A DNA stretch of 64,000 nucleotides from Pseudomonas sp. GM41(2012). Its GTDB lineage: Bacteria; Pseudomonadota; Gammaproteobacteria; Pseudomonadales; Pseudomonadaceae. Position 1 is the stretch's first letter. Every line of letters begins with the position of its first letter. Shown here one piece after another: positions 56,653-64,000 of this stretch. The position numbers were made by a program, and so were the translations under genes. The stretch spans positions 124,001 to 188,000 of the forward strand of contig NZ_AKJN02000012.1 of assembly GCF_000282315.2 (NCBI RefSeq), read 5' to 3'. The notes under the pieces were generated by a model. It had not been told where the DNA came from. It made no database searches and saw only the letters and a list, made by a program, of their open reading frames with translations.

Positions 56653-57507
56653 ATGCATGAGCATCCGCTACAACGCTTCTTCAAATCCTTGCGCGAACGT
56701 CCGGTGTTTGCGTGGGAGCGCTATCAGAAGCGCGACGTGCTGGTGATCGACCATCCGCTGTGTCAGGCGGTGTTCAGTCGGCAGGGGGCGCAGTTGCTGC
56801 ACTTCCAGCCAAAGGGTCAGAAACCCTGGCTCTGGTGTGCGGCGAAGTGGCCGCAGGTCGGTGCGATTCGTGGTGGCGTTCCGGTGTGCTGGCCGTGGTA
56901 TGGCCGTCATCCGAGCGAAAACGCCTGGCCGTCCCATGGCTGGGCACGGTTGATCGACTGGAAGCTTCTGGACAGCAGCACTGATGACGATGGCGTGCGC
57001 TTGCACTGGCAACTTCAGTTGTGCGACTGGCAAGTGGACCTGCACGCGCACTTGGGCGAACGCATGGATTTACGCCTGAGCACCGAGCATCAGGACAGCC
57101 TGCCGTGCCAATTGAGTCAGGCGTTGCATGCGTATTGGCGTATTGGCGACGTCGGTGAGGTAGCGCTGTCTGGCCTCGACGGAGCGCAGGGTTACGACCA
57201 GTTGAACCGGCAGATTTGTCATCAGGAAGGCGAGTTGCGGGTAGAGGGTGGCTGTCAGCGGGTGTTCCAGCATGACGGCGAATTACAGCTCAAGGACCAT
57301 GCCTGGCAGCGTGAGTTGTGCATCGATACCGGTGACCATGCAGACACGGTGGTCTGGCATCCGGGCTCGCGGCCGTTGCTGGGGGTGAGCTGGAATGAGA
57401 TTTCGGAGTTTGTGTGCGTTGAAGCGGCGAGTGGCGGGACCGATAGCCTGAGCCTGGCGCCGGGGGAGAGGGCGCATTTGAGTTTGCAGGCGCGGGTTGG
57501 GGCTTAA
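56653..57507 (+). CDS. D-hexose-6-phosphate mutarotase (aldose 1-epimerase family)
   Basis: This 284-residue YeaD-like mutarotase interconverts anomers of hexose-6-phosphates. GAIRGGVPVCWPWYGRHP and PSHGWARLIDW carry conserved His and Arg residues of the family; LSQALHAYWRIGD and GVSWNEISEFVCVEAA complete the fold. Its location between oprB and hexR fits a role with glucose-6-phosphate before Zwf. Confidence 0.88.
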   Translation: MHEHPLQRFFKSLRERPVFAWERYQKRDVLVIDHPLCQAVFSRQGAQLLHFQPKGQKPWLWCAAKWPQVGAIRGGVPVCWPWYGRHPSENAWPSHGWARLIDWKLLDSSTDDDGVRLHWQLQLCDWQVDLHAHLGERMDLRLSTEHQDSLPCQLSQALHAYWRIGDVGEVALSGLDGAQGYDQLNRQICHQEGELRVEGGCQRVFQHDGELQLKDHAWQRELCIDTGDHADTVVWHPGSRPLLGVSWNEISEFVCVEAASGGTDSLSLAPGERAHLSLQARVGA

Positions 57508-57511
57508 GATC

Positions 57512-57603
57512 AAAAGATCGCAGCCTCGCTTCGCTCGACAGCTCCTACAAGGGATCGTGTAAACCTGTAGGAGCTGTCGAGCGAAGCGAGGCTGCGATCT
57601 TTT
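57512..57603. repeat. 38-bp perfect inverted repeat mutarotase/hexR
   Basis: The arms 57512-57549 and 57566-57603 are exact inverses (GATCGCAGCCTCGCTTCGCT at one end, CTCCTAC toward the centre) around a 16-base loop. A and T runs at the outer ends let it act as a two-way terminator between the convergent genes; the right arm reaches the first base of the hexR stop codon. Confidence 0.92.
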
Positions 57604-58472
57604 TAATTAAACTCATCCCCAATCGGATACCGACTGGCATTCAAGCTTTCCTTGATCTTGCGCAAATGCGGCTGGAAGTCCACGCCTCGGCGCAAGGTCA
57701 TGCCGGTGGCGAGCACATCCAGCACGGTCAGCTGAATGATCCGCGACGTCATCGGCATATAGATGTCGGTGTCTTCCGGCAGCGGAATGTTCAGGCTCAA
57801 GGTGCTGGCCTTGGCCAGTGGCGAACCCTCGGCTGTCAGGCCCAATACCGAAGCACCGTTTTCCCGGGCAATACGCGCCACTTCCACCAGTTCGCGGGTA
57901 CGGCCGGTGTAGGAAATGATCACGAACAACTCGCCGGTGTGCGCCACCGACGCAATCATGCGTTGCATCAGCACGTCCGCGTGGGCGGTGACCGCCAGGT
58001 TGAAGCGGAAGAACTTGTGTTGCGCATCCAGCGCCACCGGGGCCGAGGCGCCGAGGCCGAAGAAGTGGATCTGCCGGGCCTGGATCAACAGGTCGACGGC
58101 GCGGCTGATCAAGTTCGGGTCCAAGGCCTGCAAGGCACTGTCCAAGGAGGCGATGGCGCTACCGAAAATCTTTTTGGTGTACGCCTCGGGATTGTCATCG
58201 GCCTCGACCGCACGGCTGACATACGCCGCGCCACTGGCCAGGCTCTGGGCCAATTGAAGCTTGAGTTCCGGGTAGCCGCTGACGCCGAACGAACGGCAGA
58301 AACGGTTGACCGTCGGCTCGCTGACCTTTGAGGCCTGGGCGAGGGCGGCGATGCTGAACCGGGTGGCCTGCTGTGGGTTGAGCAGGATCACTTCGGCGAC
58401 TTTGCGTTCTGCCTTGTTCAGGTCTTCAAGGCGATTCTGGATCTGTTCCAGTAAATTTCGCACGCGGTCCAT
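57603..58472 (-). CDS. hexR: Transcriptional regulator HexR (RpiR family)
   Basis: HexR represses zwf, edd and gap promoters and is released by KDPG. The 289 residues comprise an N-terminal RpiR-type HTH (about 1-77, IAALAQASKVSEPTVNRFCR) and a SIS sugar-phosphate domain (about 125-260, HFFGLGASAPVALDAQHKF, VIISYTGRTRELVE). It is divergent from zwf. Confidence 0.95.
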   Translation of the reverse strand: MDRVRNLLEQIQNRLEDLNKAERKVAEVILLNPQQATRFSIAALAQASKVSEPTVNRFCRSFGVSGYPELKLQLAQSLASGAAYVSRAVEADDNPEAYTKKIFGSAIASLDSALQALDPNLISRAVDLLIQARQIHFFGLGASAPVALDAQHKFFRFNLAVTAHADVLMQRMIASVAHTGELFVIISYTGRTRELVEVARIARENGASVLGLTAEGSPLAKASTLSLNIPLPEDTDIYMPMTSRIIQLTVLDVLATGMTLRRGVDFQPHLRKIKESLNASRYPIGDEFN

Positions 58473-58617
58473 ATGGTTTCCTTGGTTCGCCTACAAGAGT
58501 GCTCTGCGATGCTAACAAGCGTGTTGCTATGCAAATTGGGCCTTTGATGCGGCCCCAAGCGGTGGCCTATCCTACTGATGGCTCCGACCGTCCACCACTC
58601 GGAATCTGTATTTTGCG

Positions 58618-58644
58618 AAAATGTTGTGGTTATTACTACATTTT
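58618..58644. promoter_or_regulatory. Candidate HexR operator upstream of zwf
   Basis: AAAATGT and ACATTTT flank a core containing TTGT-GGTTATT-ACTA (58624-58638), one base from the TTGT-N7-ACAA consensus. It lies about 60-90 bp before zwf and about 150 bp before hexR. Confidence 0.6.
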
Positions 58645-58705
58645 CCCTTGAGTGATGCCTTGAAAAAAGGTATTTGTAGCTTAACTTGATAAAAGAACAA
58701 ACATC

Positions 58706-60175
58706 ATGCCTTCGATTACGGTTGAACCGTGCACCTTTGCCTTGTTTGGCGCCCTCGGCGATCTGGCCCTGCGCAAGCTGTTTCCTGCCCTTTATCAGCT
58801 CGATGGCGCAGGCCTCTTGCACGAGGACACGCGAATTATCGCGCTAGCCCGTGAACCTGGCAGCGAGCAGCAGCATTTGGCGTTCATCGCCTCCGAGCTT
58901 CGCCGCTACGTCGTCGCCAAAGAGCTGGACGAGGCCGTGGTCGAACGCTTCCTGGCCCGCCTGAGTTACCTGCACGTGGACTTCCTCAAGGCTGACGATT
59001 ACGTCGCCCTGGCCGAGATGGCCGGTAGCGCCCAGCGAGTGATTGCCTACTTCGCGACACCGGCCGCCGTTTACGGCGCGATCTGCGAGAACCTGTCGAA
59101 GGTCGGCCTGACCGAAAACACCCGCGTGGTGCTGGAAAAACCCATCGGTTCGGACCTGGAATCCTCGCGCAAGGTTAACGACGCCGTGGCGCAGTTCTTC
59201 CCGGAGAACCGCACCTACCGCATCGACCACTACCTGGGCAAAGAAACCGTCCAGAACCTGATCGCCCTGCGTTTCGCCAACAGCCTGTTCGAAACCCAGT
59301 GGAACCAGAATTATATCTCCCACGTGGAAATCACCGTGGCCGAGAAGGTAGGGATCGAAGGTCGCTGGGGTTACTTCGACAAGGCCGGCCAGCTGCGGGA
59401 CATGATTCAGAATCACCTGCTGCAACTGCTCTGCCTGATCGCCATGGACCCGCCGGCCGACCTGTCCGCCGACAGCATCCGTGACGAGAAAGTCAAAGTG
59501 CTCAAGGCGCTGGCGCCGATCAGCCCGGAAGGCCTGACCACTCAGGTCGTGCGCGGTCAGTACATCGCCGGTTACAGCGAAGGCAAATCGGTTCCCGGTT
59601 ACCTGGAAGAGCCGAATTCCAACACCCAGAGCGACACCGAAACCTTCGTTGCGCTGCGTGCCGATATCCGCAACTGGCGTTGGGCCGGTGTGCCTTTTTA
59701 CCTGCGTACCGGCAAGCGCATGCCGCAGAAGTTGTCGCAGATCGTCATCCACTTCAAGGAACCGTCCCACTACATCTTCGCTCCCGAACAGCGCCTGCAA
59801 ATCAGCAACAAGCTGATTATCCGCCTGCAACCGGACGAAGGCATTTCCTTGCGCGTGATGACCAAAGAACAAGGCCTGGACAAGGGCATGCAGTTGCGCA
59901 GCGGTCCGTTGCAGCTGAATTTTTCCGATACCTATCGCAGCGCACGGATTCCCGATGCCTACGAGCGGTTGTTGCTGGAAGTGATGCGCGGCAATCAGAA
60001 CCTGTTTGTCCGTAAAGATGAAATCGAAGCCGCGTGGAAGTGGTGTGACCAGTTGATCGCCGGGTGGAAAAAATCCGGTGATGCGCCCAAGCCGTACGCG
60101 GCCGGGTCCTGGGGGCCGATGAGCTCCATTGCATTGATCACGCGGGATGGGAGGTCGTGGTATGGCGATATCTGA
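58706..60175 (+). CDS. zwf: Glucose-6-phosphate 1-dehydrogenase
   Basis: Zwf oxidises glucose-6-phosphate to 6-phosphogluconolactone. The 489 residues have the nucleotide motif GALGDLALRK near 15-24 and the active-site RIDHYLGKE at 172-180. The start MPSITVEPCTFALFG is the family start for Pseudomonas. Its stop overlaps pgl by 14 bases. Confidence 0.98.
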   Translation: MPSITVEPCTFALFGALGDLALRKLFPALYQLDGAGLLHEDTRIIALAREPGSEQQHLAFIASELRRYVVAKELDEAVVERFLARLSYLHVDFLKADDYVALAEMAGSAQRVIAYFATPAAVYGAICENLSKVGLTENTRVVLEKPIGSDLESSRKVNDAVAQFFPENRTYRIDHYLGKETVQNLIALRFANSLFETQWNQNYISHVEITVAEKVGIEGRWGYFDKAGQLRDMIQNHLLQLLCLIAMDPPADLSADSIRDEKVKVLKALAPISPEGLTTQVVRGQYIAGYSEGKSVPGYLEEPNSNTQSDTETFVALRADIRNWRWAGVPFYLRTGKRMPQKLSQIVIHFKEPSHYIFAPEQRLQISNKLIIRLQPDEGISLRVMTKEQGLDKGMQLRSGPLQLNFSDTYRSARIPDAYERLLLEVMRGNQNLFVRKDEIEAAWKWCDQLIAGWKKSGDAPKPYAAGSWGPMSSIALITRDGRSWYGDI

Positions 60176-60875
60176 ATTGAAACTGCCTCAGGGCGTCAGC
60201 GCCCATGAGTTCAAAAGCCCGGTGTTGCTGGCCGAAGGCCTGGCGCTGAATGTGGCCAAGCAACTGAGTGACGCGATCGACGCGCGCGGCACCGCGACCT
60301 TGGTGGTTTCCGGTGGACGCAGCCCGGTGGCGTTTTTCCAGCACCTGGCCAAGCAGACGCTGGACTGGTCCAAGGTTGTCGTCACCCTGGCCGACGAGCG
60401 CTGGGTGCCGGTTGAACACGCCGACAGCAATGCCGGTCTGCTCAAGCGCTACCTGTTGCAAGGACCGGCGGCCAAGGCTCAGTTCCTGAGTCTGTACAGC
60501 GCCACGGCCAACCTTGAACTGGCCGCCGAGCAGGCGGATCGCTTGCTCGCCGAGTTGCCGCCAATCGACGTGCTGATACTCGGCATGGGCGACGACGGTC
60601 ACACCGCCTCGCTGTTCCCGAACAGCCCGAACCTGGCCGACGCCTTGAAAGTCGACGGCACACGTCGTTGCTACCCGATGCTGGCGCCGACCGTGCCGCA
60701 TCAGCGCTTGACCATGAGCCGTGCGCTGCTGGCGTCGGCCAAGACCACCGTTCTATCGATTTCCGGTCAGTCCAAGCTGACCACCCTGAGTGCCGCATTG
60801 GCCGGTGACGATGTCGCCGCCATGCCGATTCGCGCGTTTCTGCAACCTACGTTAGAGATTTACTGGTGCCCATGA
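60162..60875 (+). CDS. pgl: 6-phosphogluconolactonase
   Basis: Pgl hydrolyses 6-phosphogluconolactone. The 237 residues include VVSGGRSPVAFFQHLA, LADERWVPVEHADSN and GMGDDGHTASLFP, typical of DevB/Pgl. The ATG at 60162 follows GGGAGG and is preferred to ATG 60147. It overlaps zwf and is followed closely by eda. Confidence 0.96.
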   Translation: MAISELKLPQGVSAHEFKSPVLLAEGLALNVAKQLSDAIDARGTATLVVSGGRSPVAFFQHLAKQTLDWSKVVVTLADERWVPVEHADSNAGLLKRYLLQGPAAKAQFLSLYSATANLELAAEQADRLLAELPPIDVLILGMGDDGHTASLFPNSPNLADALKVDGTRRCYPMLAPTVPHQRLTMSRALLASAKTTVLSISGQSKLTTLSAALAGDDVAAMPIRAFLQPTLEIYWCP

Positions 60876-60892
60876 GCCAAGGAACAGCCGCT

Positions 60893-61558
60893 ATGACAAC
60901 CCCATCCCCGACCGTTTCCATGGCGGACAAAGTTGCCCTGATCGACAGCCTCTGTGCCAAGGCGCGGATCCTGCCGGTGATTACCATCGCTCGCGAACAG
61001 GACATCCTGCCGCTGGCCGACGCCCTCGCGGCCGGTGGCCTGACAGCCCTGGAAGTGACCTTGCGTTCACAGTTCGGCCTCAAGGCTATCCAGATTCTGC
61101 GCGAGCAGCGTCCAGAGCTGGTGACCGGTGCCGGCACTGTGCTGGATCGCAACATGCTGGCGGCTGCCGAAGCGGCCGGTTCGCAGTTCATCGTCACGCC
61201 GGGCATCACCCGTGACCTGCTGGAAGCCAGCGTCAACAGCCCGATTCCGCTGTTGCCAGGCATCAGCAATGCCTCCGGCATCATGGAAGGCTACGGCCTG
61301 GGCTATCGCCGCTTCAAGCTGTTCCCGGCGGAAGTCAGCGGCGGCGTCGCGGCTATCAAAGCCCTCGGCGGCCCGTTTGGCGAAGTGAAATTCTGCCCGA
61401 CTGGCGGCGTCAGCCCGGCCAACATCAAAAGCTACATGGCGTTGAAAAACGTGATGTGCGTGGGCGGTAGCTGGATGCTTGATCCCGAGTGGATCAAGAA
61501 CGGCGACTGGGCCCGCATTCAGGAATGCACTGCCGAGGCACTGGCGCTGCTGGACTGA
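60893..61558 (+). CDS. eda: 2-dehydro-3-deoxy-phosphogluconate aldolase
   Basis: Eda splits KDPG to pyruvate and glyceraldehyde-3-phosphate. The 221 residues have the catalytic Glu54 in ALEVTLRS and the Schiff-base Lys142 in YRRFKLFPAE. The ATG at 60893 (MTTPSPTVSMADKV) follows AAGGA; an upstream ATG at 60866 overlaps pgl and is less likely. The zwf-pgl-eda unit ends at a terminator. Confidence 0.96.
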   Translation: MTTPSPTVSMADKVALIDSLCAKARILPVITIAREQDILPLADALAAGGLTALEVTLRSQFGLKAIQILREQRPELVTGAGTVLDRNMLAAAEAAGSQFIVTPGITRDLLEASVNSPIPLLPGISNASGIMEGYGLGYRRFKLFPAEVSGGVAAIKALGGPFGEVKFCPTGGVSPANIKSYMALKNVMCVGGSWMLDPEWIKNGDWARIQECTAEALALLD

Positions 61559-61598
61559 TCGGCTTTACCAAACACTTCGTTGTGTGTTCTACGGCTTT

Positions 61599-61631
61599 AC
61601 GGTGCGCTTGGTCGGTGCACCGTTTTTTTTT
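61599..61631 (+). terminator. zwf-pgl-eda terminator
   Basis: ACGGTGC (61599-61605) pairs with GCACCGT (61617-61623) around an 11-base loop and is followed by a run of T. Confidence 0.8.
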
Positions 61632-61643
61632 GCCCAAAAAAAC

Positions 61644-61735
61644 CTGTAGGAGCATGGCTTGCCCGCGATGGCGACGCTGCGGTTTAACAAATACTGCGCG
61701 TTATCGTTCATCGCGGGCAAGCCATGCTCCTACAG
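61644..61735. repeat. REP pair 11
   Basis: CTGTAGGAGCATGGCTTGCCCGCGATG (61644-61670) and its exact inverse (61709-61735) form 27-base arms between eda and the dioxygenase gene. Confidence 0.92.
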
Positions 61736-61815
61736 AAACGATGCGATACATAGTTACCGCATCTCGCTTCTCGGCCAGCGTTAACCTGCGTTCATCTTAT
61801 GGAAGAGAGAACGTC

Positions 61816-62541
61816 ATGGAAGACAACACCCCGGTTTCACCCGCACCAGCGGTTTACCTGCTTTCACCCGAACAGATCGCCGGTCCTTATTTCCGAAATC
61901 CGAAATTGATCAGACGAAACATCAGCGAAGGGATGGATGGCATTCCCTTGGTGCTGAGGCTGACGATTGTCGATGCCATGACCGGTCAACCAGTGACTGA
62001 CGCGTTAGTGGATATCTGGCACTGCAACGCGCGCGGTGCGTATTCGGGCTGGAGCAAGGTCAATCCAGACACGGAAGTCGATGCCGGCGACATAGGCTCG
62101 ATCCCGCGAACCGACGACGACACTTACCTGCGAGGCGGACAATTTACCGACAAGAACGGCATCGTGCGGTTTACCACGATCTATCCGGGGTTCTACGCCG
62201 GCCGTGCCCTGCACATTCACGTCGTGGTACGCATTATGGAAGGCAACAACTACCTGGAAGAGCGGCATGTTGCCTGGGTCGGTCAGCTCTACTTTCCCGA
62301 GGTGGCCTCGCGCTCGGTACTCAACGCCAGGGAGTACCGCGGTCGAGCCGTTTCGCCGCTGACCAACGATCAAGACTTTTTCTATGAAAACATGGGCGGT
62401 GAAGCATCGACCTTGAACGTTCACACCCTGAGTCGAGACTCGAATAAAGACGGCTACTTCGGGCACACGACCATCGGCATCGACACCTTTGCGGTATCGA
62501 CGCAGATCAAGCCCGAGGACTTCGACAAACACACGGTGTGA
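61816..62541 (+). CDS. Intradiol ring-cleavage dioxygenase family protein
   Basis: This 241-residue protein has the catechol/protocatechuate dioxygenase beta-sandwich. Likely Fe(III) ligands are Tyr76 (IWHCNARGAYSGW), Tyr127 (TIYPGFYAGR), His133 and His135 (LHIHVVV), so the metal site looks intact. The length is close to protocatechuate 3,4-dioxygenase beta, but no alpha subunit or aromatic pathway gene is adjacent. The substrate is therefore unknown. The start follows GGAAGAGAG. No signal peptide is seen, unlike some stand-alone members. Confidence 0.85.
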   Translation: MEDNTPVSPAPAVYLLSPEQIAGPYFRNPKLIRRNISEGMDGIPLVLRLTIVDAMTGQPVTDALVDIWHCNARGAYSGWSKVNPDTEVDAGDIGSIPRTDDDTYLRGGQFTDKNGIVRFTTIYPGFYAGRALHIHVVVRIMEGNNYLEERHVAWVGQLYFPEVASRSVLNAREYRGRAVSPLTNDQDFFYENMGGEASTLNVHTLSRDSNKDGYFGHTTIGIDTFAVSTQIKPEDFDKHTV

Positions 62542-62543
62542 CG

Positions 62544-63725
62544 TCAGCGCAGTTCGGTGAGCGCCCGGGTCAGCAAATCCATGTCTGCAGCGGTGTTAGT
62601 GAGCCCCGGGGTTATGCGAATGCACGGACCACTCGCGGCACCACTGCGCGCCACGGTAAACAGGTTGTAGTCCTTGAGCAGCCGCTCGACCATCGCCTGT
62701 TGATCGGCATGCCGGGTAAAGCGCATCGACGTGATGCCGCAATACAGTCGCGGGTCGTCCGGGGTCATGACTTCGATCCCCGGCAACTCGCGTACCGCGC
62801 TCACCCAGCGGTTGCGCAGGTAATTGAGCCGAGCGCCCTTGGCCGCGGAACCGCCCATCGCGCGATGCTCCTCGAACACCAGCGGCAGTGTCAGCAGCGC
62901 CGGGATGTTGGGCGTGCTGTACGGCGTGCGGGCGCGAATGTCGGTGACCGGGAAATGCATCTCGCCCATGTCCGGGTCGATGTCGGCCAGGCGCTCGGGG
63001 GCGATGTAAATGAAGCCCAGGGTCAGCGGTGCACCGATCCATTTGTGCAGGTTGTAGCCAGCAAAGGCGATGCCCAGTTCATTGAGATTGAACTCGAGCT
63101 GGCCGAGCGCATGCGCGCCGTCGAGGATCACGTCGATGCCATGTTCCCTGGCAGCTGCGGCAATCGCCCGCACCGGCATCACCAACCCGGAGCGATGGGT
63201 GACGTGGGTCAGGGCCATCAGTTTGAGTCGTGGATAACGCACGAAAGCTTCGCGGTAAGTGGCCAGCAAACTGTCGAAACTGGCGGGGTGCGAGTGTTCG
63301 ATTTCGATCACTTCGACACCGCGATGACGTGCCAGCCAGCGCATGGCCCCTTTGACCGTGTCGTACTCCAGATCGCCTATCAGCACCTGATCGCCCGGCG
63401 TCAGACGGTTGTAGTTGCGGATCAGCGATTGCAGACCGTCGGAAGCGTTGCGGGTGAGGGCGACAGTGTCGGCGGGTACGCTCACCAGCTCGGCGAGCTG
63501 TTTGCGAATCTCCAGGCTTTCGCCCTGTTCGAAGCGTTGCCGCACATGCACCGAGTTGCTGCGATTGATCAGTTCGATGTTGCGCTGATACTCCTCGACC
63601 ACCGTGCGCGACATGCGCCCGAAGTACCCGTTTTCGAGGTTGACCGGACCAGGTTCAACCGCGTATCGGTCGGCAAAGGTTCGCCAGAAGGCTTCATCAC
63701 GGGCACGGCGAGTGTTATCGGGCAT
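62544..63725 (-). CDS. Class V aminotransferase (PLP enzyme, isopenicillin-N-epimerase-like)
   Basis: This 393-residue fold-type I PLP enzyme has the PLP-binding Lys in GYNLHKWIGAPLT near residue 228 and the cofactor Asp in VILDGAHALGQLEF. LENGYFGRMSRTVVEEY at the N-terminus is like isopenicillin-N epimerase and related desulfurase-like enzymes. No signal peptide was detected at the start used. The reaction is unknown. It converges with the dioxygenase gene two bases away. Confidence 0.85.
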   Translation of the reverse strand: MPDNTRRARDEAFWRTFADRYAVEPGPVNLENGYFGRMSRTVVEEYQRNIELINRSNSVHVRQRFEQGESLEIRKQLAELVSVPADTVALTRNASDGLQSLIRNYNRLTPGDQVLIGDLEYDTVKGAMRWLARHRGVEVIEIEHSHPASFDSLLATYREAFVRYPRLKLMALTHVTHRSGLVMPVRAIAAAAREHGIDVILDGAHALGQLEFNLNELGIAFAGYNLHKWIGAPLTLGFIYIAPERLADIDPDMGEMHFPVTDIRARTPYSTPNIPALLTLPLVFEEHRAMGGSAAKGARLNYLRNRWVSAVRELPGIEVMTPDDPRLYCGITSMRFTRHADQQAMVERLLKDYNLFTVARSGAASGPCIRITPGLTNTAADMDLLTRALTELR

Positions 63726-63761
63726 GGGCTACTCAATCTGGGGCCAGGTCTGGGTGTCGGG

Positions 63762-63998
63762 TCAATGGCGAGGGGCGGGTTTGCCATGTTTGGCGCGTAG
63801 CGGTTCGAGCAATTCCGACAGGCCGTTGTGATCGATTTCCTGCATCAAGGCCAGCAATCCGCCGAGTTCGCCATGGGGGAAACCTTCGCGGGCGAACCAG
63901 TTCAGGTATTGGCCGGGGAGGTCGGCAATGATCCGGCCCTTGTATTTGCCGAAGGGCATTTCACGGGTAATCAACAGTTCGAGCTTTTCAGGGTTCAT
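63762..63998 (-). CDS. DUF3820 family protein
   Basis: This 78-residue protein contains MPFGKYKGRIIADLPGQYLNWF, the DUF3820 signature. The family is annotated as a putative quorum-sensing-regulated virulence factor in P. aeruginosa but has no proven activity. The ATG lies near the window end. It precedes the aminotransferase on the same strand by 36 bases, so they may be co-transcribed. Confidence 0.88.
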   Translation of the reverse strand: MNPEKLELLITREMPFGKYKGRIIADLPGQYLNWFAREGFPHGELGGLLALMQEIDHNGLSELLEPLRAKHGKPAPRH

Positions 63999-64000
63999 CA

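Overview
This window looks like a chromosomal segment of a fluorescent Pseudomonas (P. fluorescens group). The evidence is high-GC coding with Pseudomonas-type gene content (OprD porin, OprL/Tol cluster, Entner-Doudoroff glucose cluster, GcsR-controlled glycine cleavage) and many Pseudomonas-style REP pairs between genes. From memory, the gene order matches several separate blocks of the P. aeruginosa PAO1 chromosome placed side by side. No prophage, insertion sequence, CRISPR array or rRNA was seen. Almost everything is core genome, so the interest lies mainly in regulatory sites and small repeats.

Layout: (1) 1-8.3 kb: argJ (cut by the window start), a glutathione transferase, a Nudix/ThiE-like fusion, a PduO-type cobalamin adenosyltransferase, an orphan sensor kinase, panE, yajQ and mscS. 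(2) 8.3-26.8 kb: the oprD porin, HIT protein, slyX, a membrane cold-shock-domain protein, an RHH protein, an FmdB zinc ribbon, aspS, yebC, ruvCAB, ybgC-tolQRAB-pal-cpoB, queE-queC, tRNA-Lys and nadA. (3) 26.9-36 kb: an RDD membrane protein, a cold-shock protein, and a gcvH-gcvP-sdaA-gcvT operon on the minus strand preceded by its likely activator gene gcsR. A sigma-54 promoter and three GcsR-type sites lie between them. (4) 36-42.4 kb: a small DUF protein, alkA, a CoA transferase, a chemoreceptor and mgsA. (5) 42.5-61.6 kb: glucose catabolism. It holds gapA divergent from edd-glk, the gltR-gtrS two-component pair, an AGE-family sugar isomerase, the gtsABCD ABC transporter, oprB, a mutarotase, and hexR divergent from zwf-pgl-eda. 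(6) 61.7-64 kb: an intradiol dioxygenase, a class V aminotransferase and a DUF3820 protein.

How the genes work together: in block 5, sugar crosses the outer membrane through OprB and the inner membrane through GtsABCD. It is phosphorylated by Glk, oxidised by Zwf and Pgl, and split by Edd and Eda; GapA takes the triose phosphate on. HexR-type boxes lie at the gapA/edd and zwf promoters. A separate conserved promoter motif is shared by the isomerase gene and gtsA and may be the GltR target. In block 3 glycine and serine are catabolised under GcsR. In block 2 the Tol-Pal genes form one coupled operon next to the Holliday junction genes.

The strongest observations are the intact GcsR/sigma-54 control region, the shared isomerase/gtsA promoter architecture, the HexR boxes, a MITE-like repeat family in three copies (one supplies a stop codon to a neighbouring gene), and a 21-bp-phased ArgR-like direct repeat upstream of oprD. 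No new multi-gene defence or mobile system was seen.
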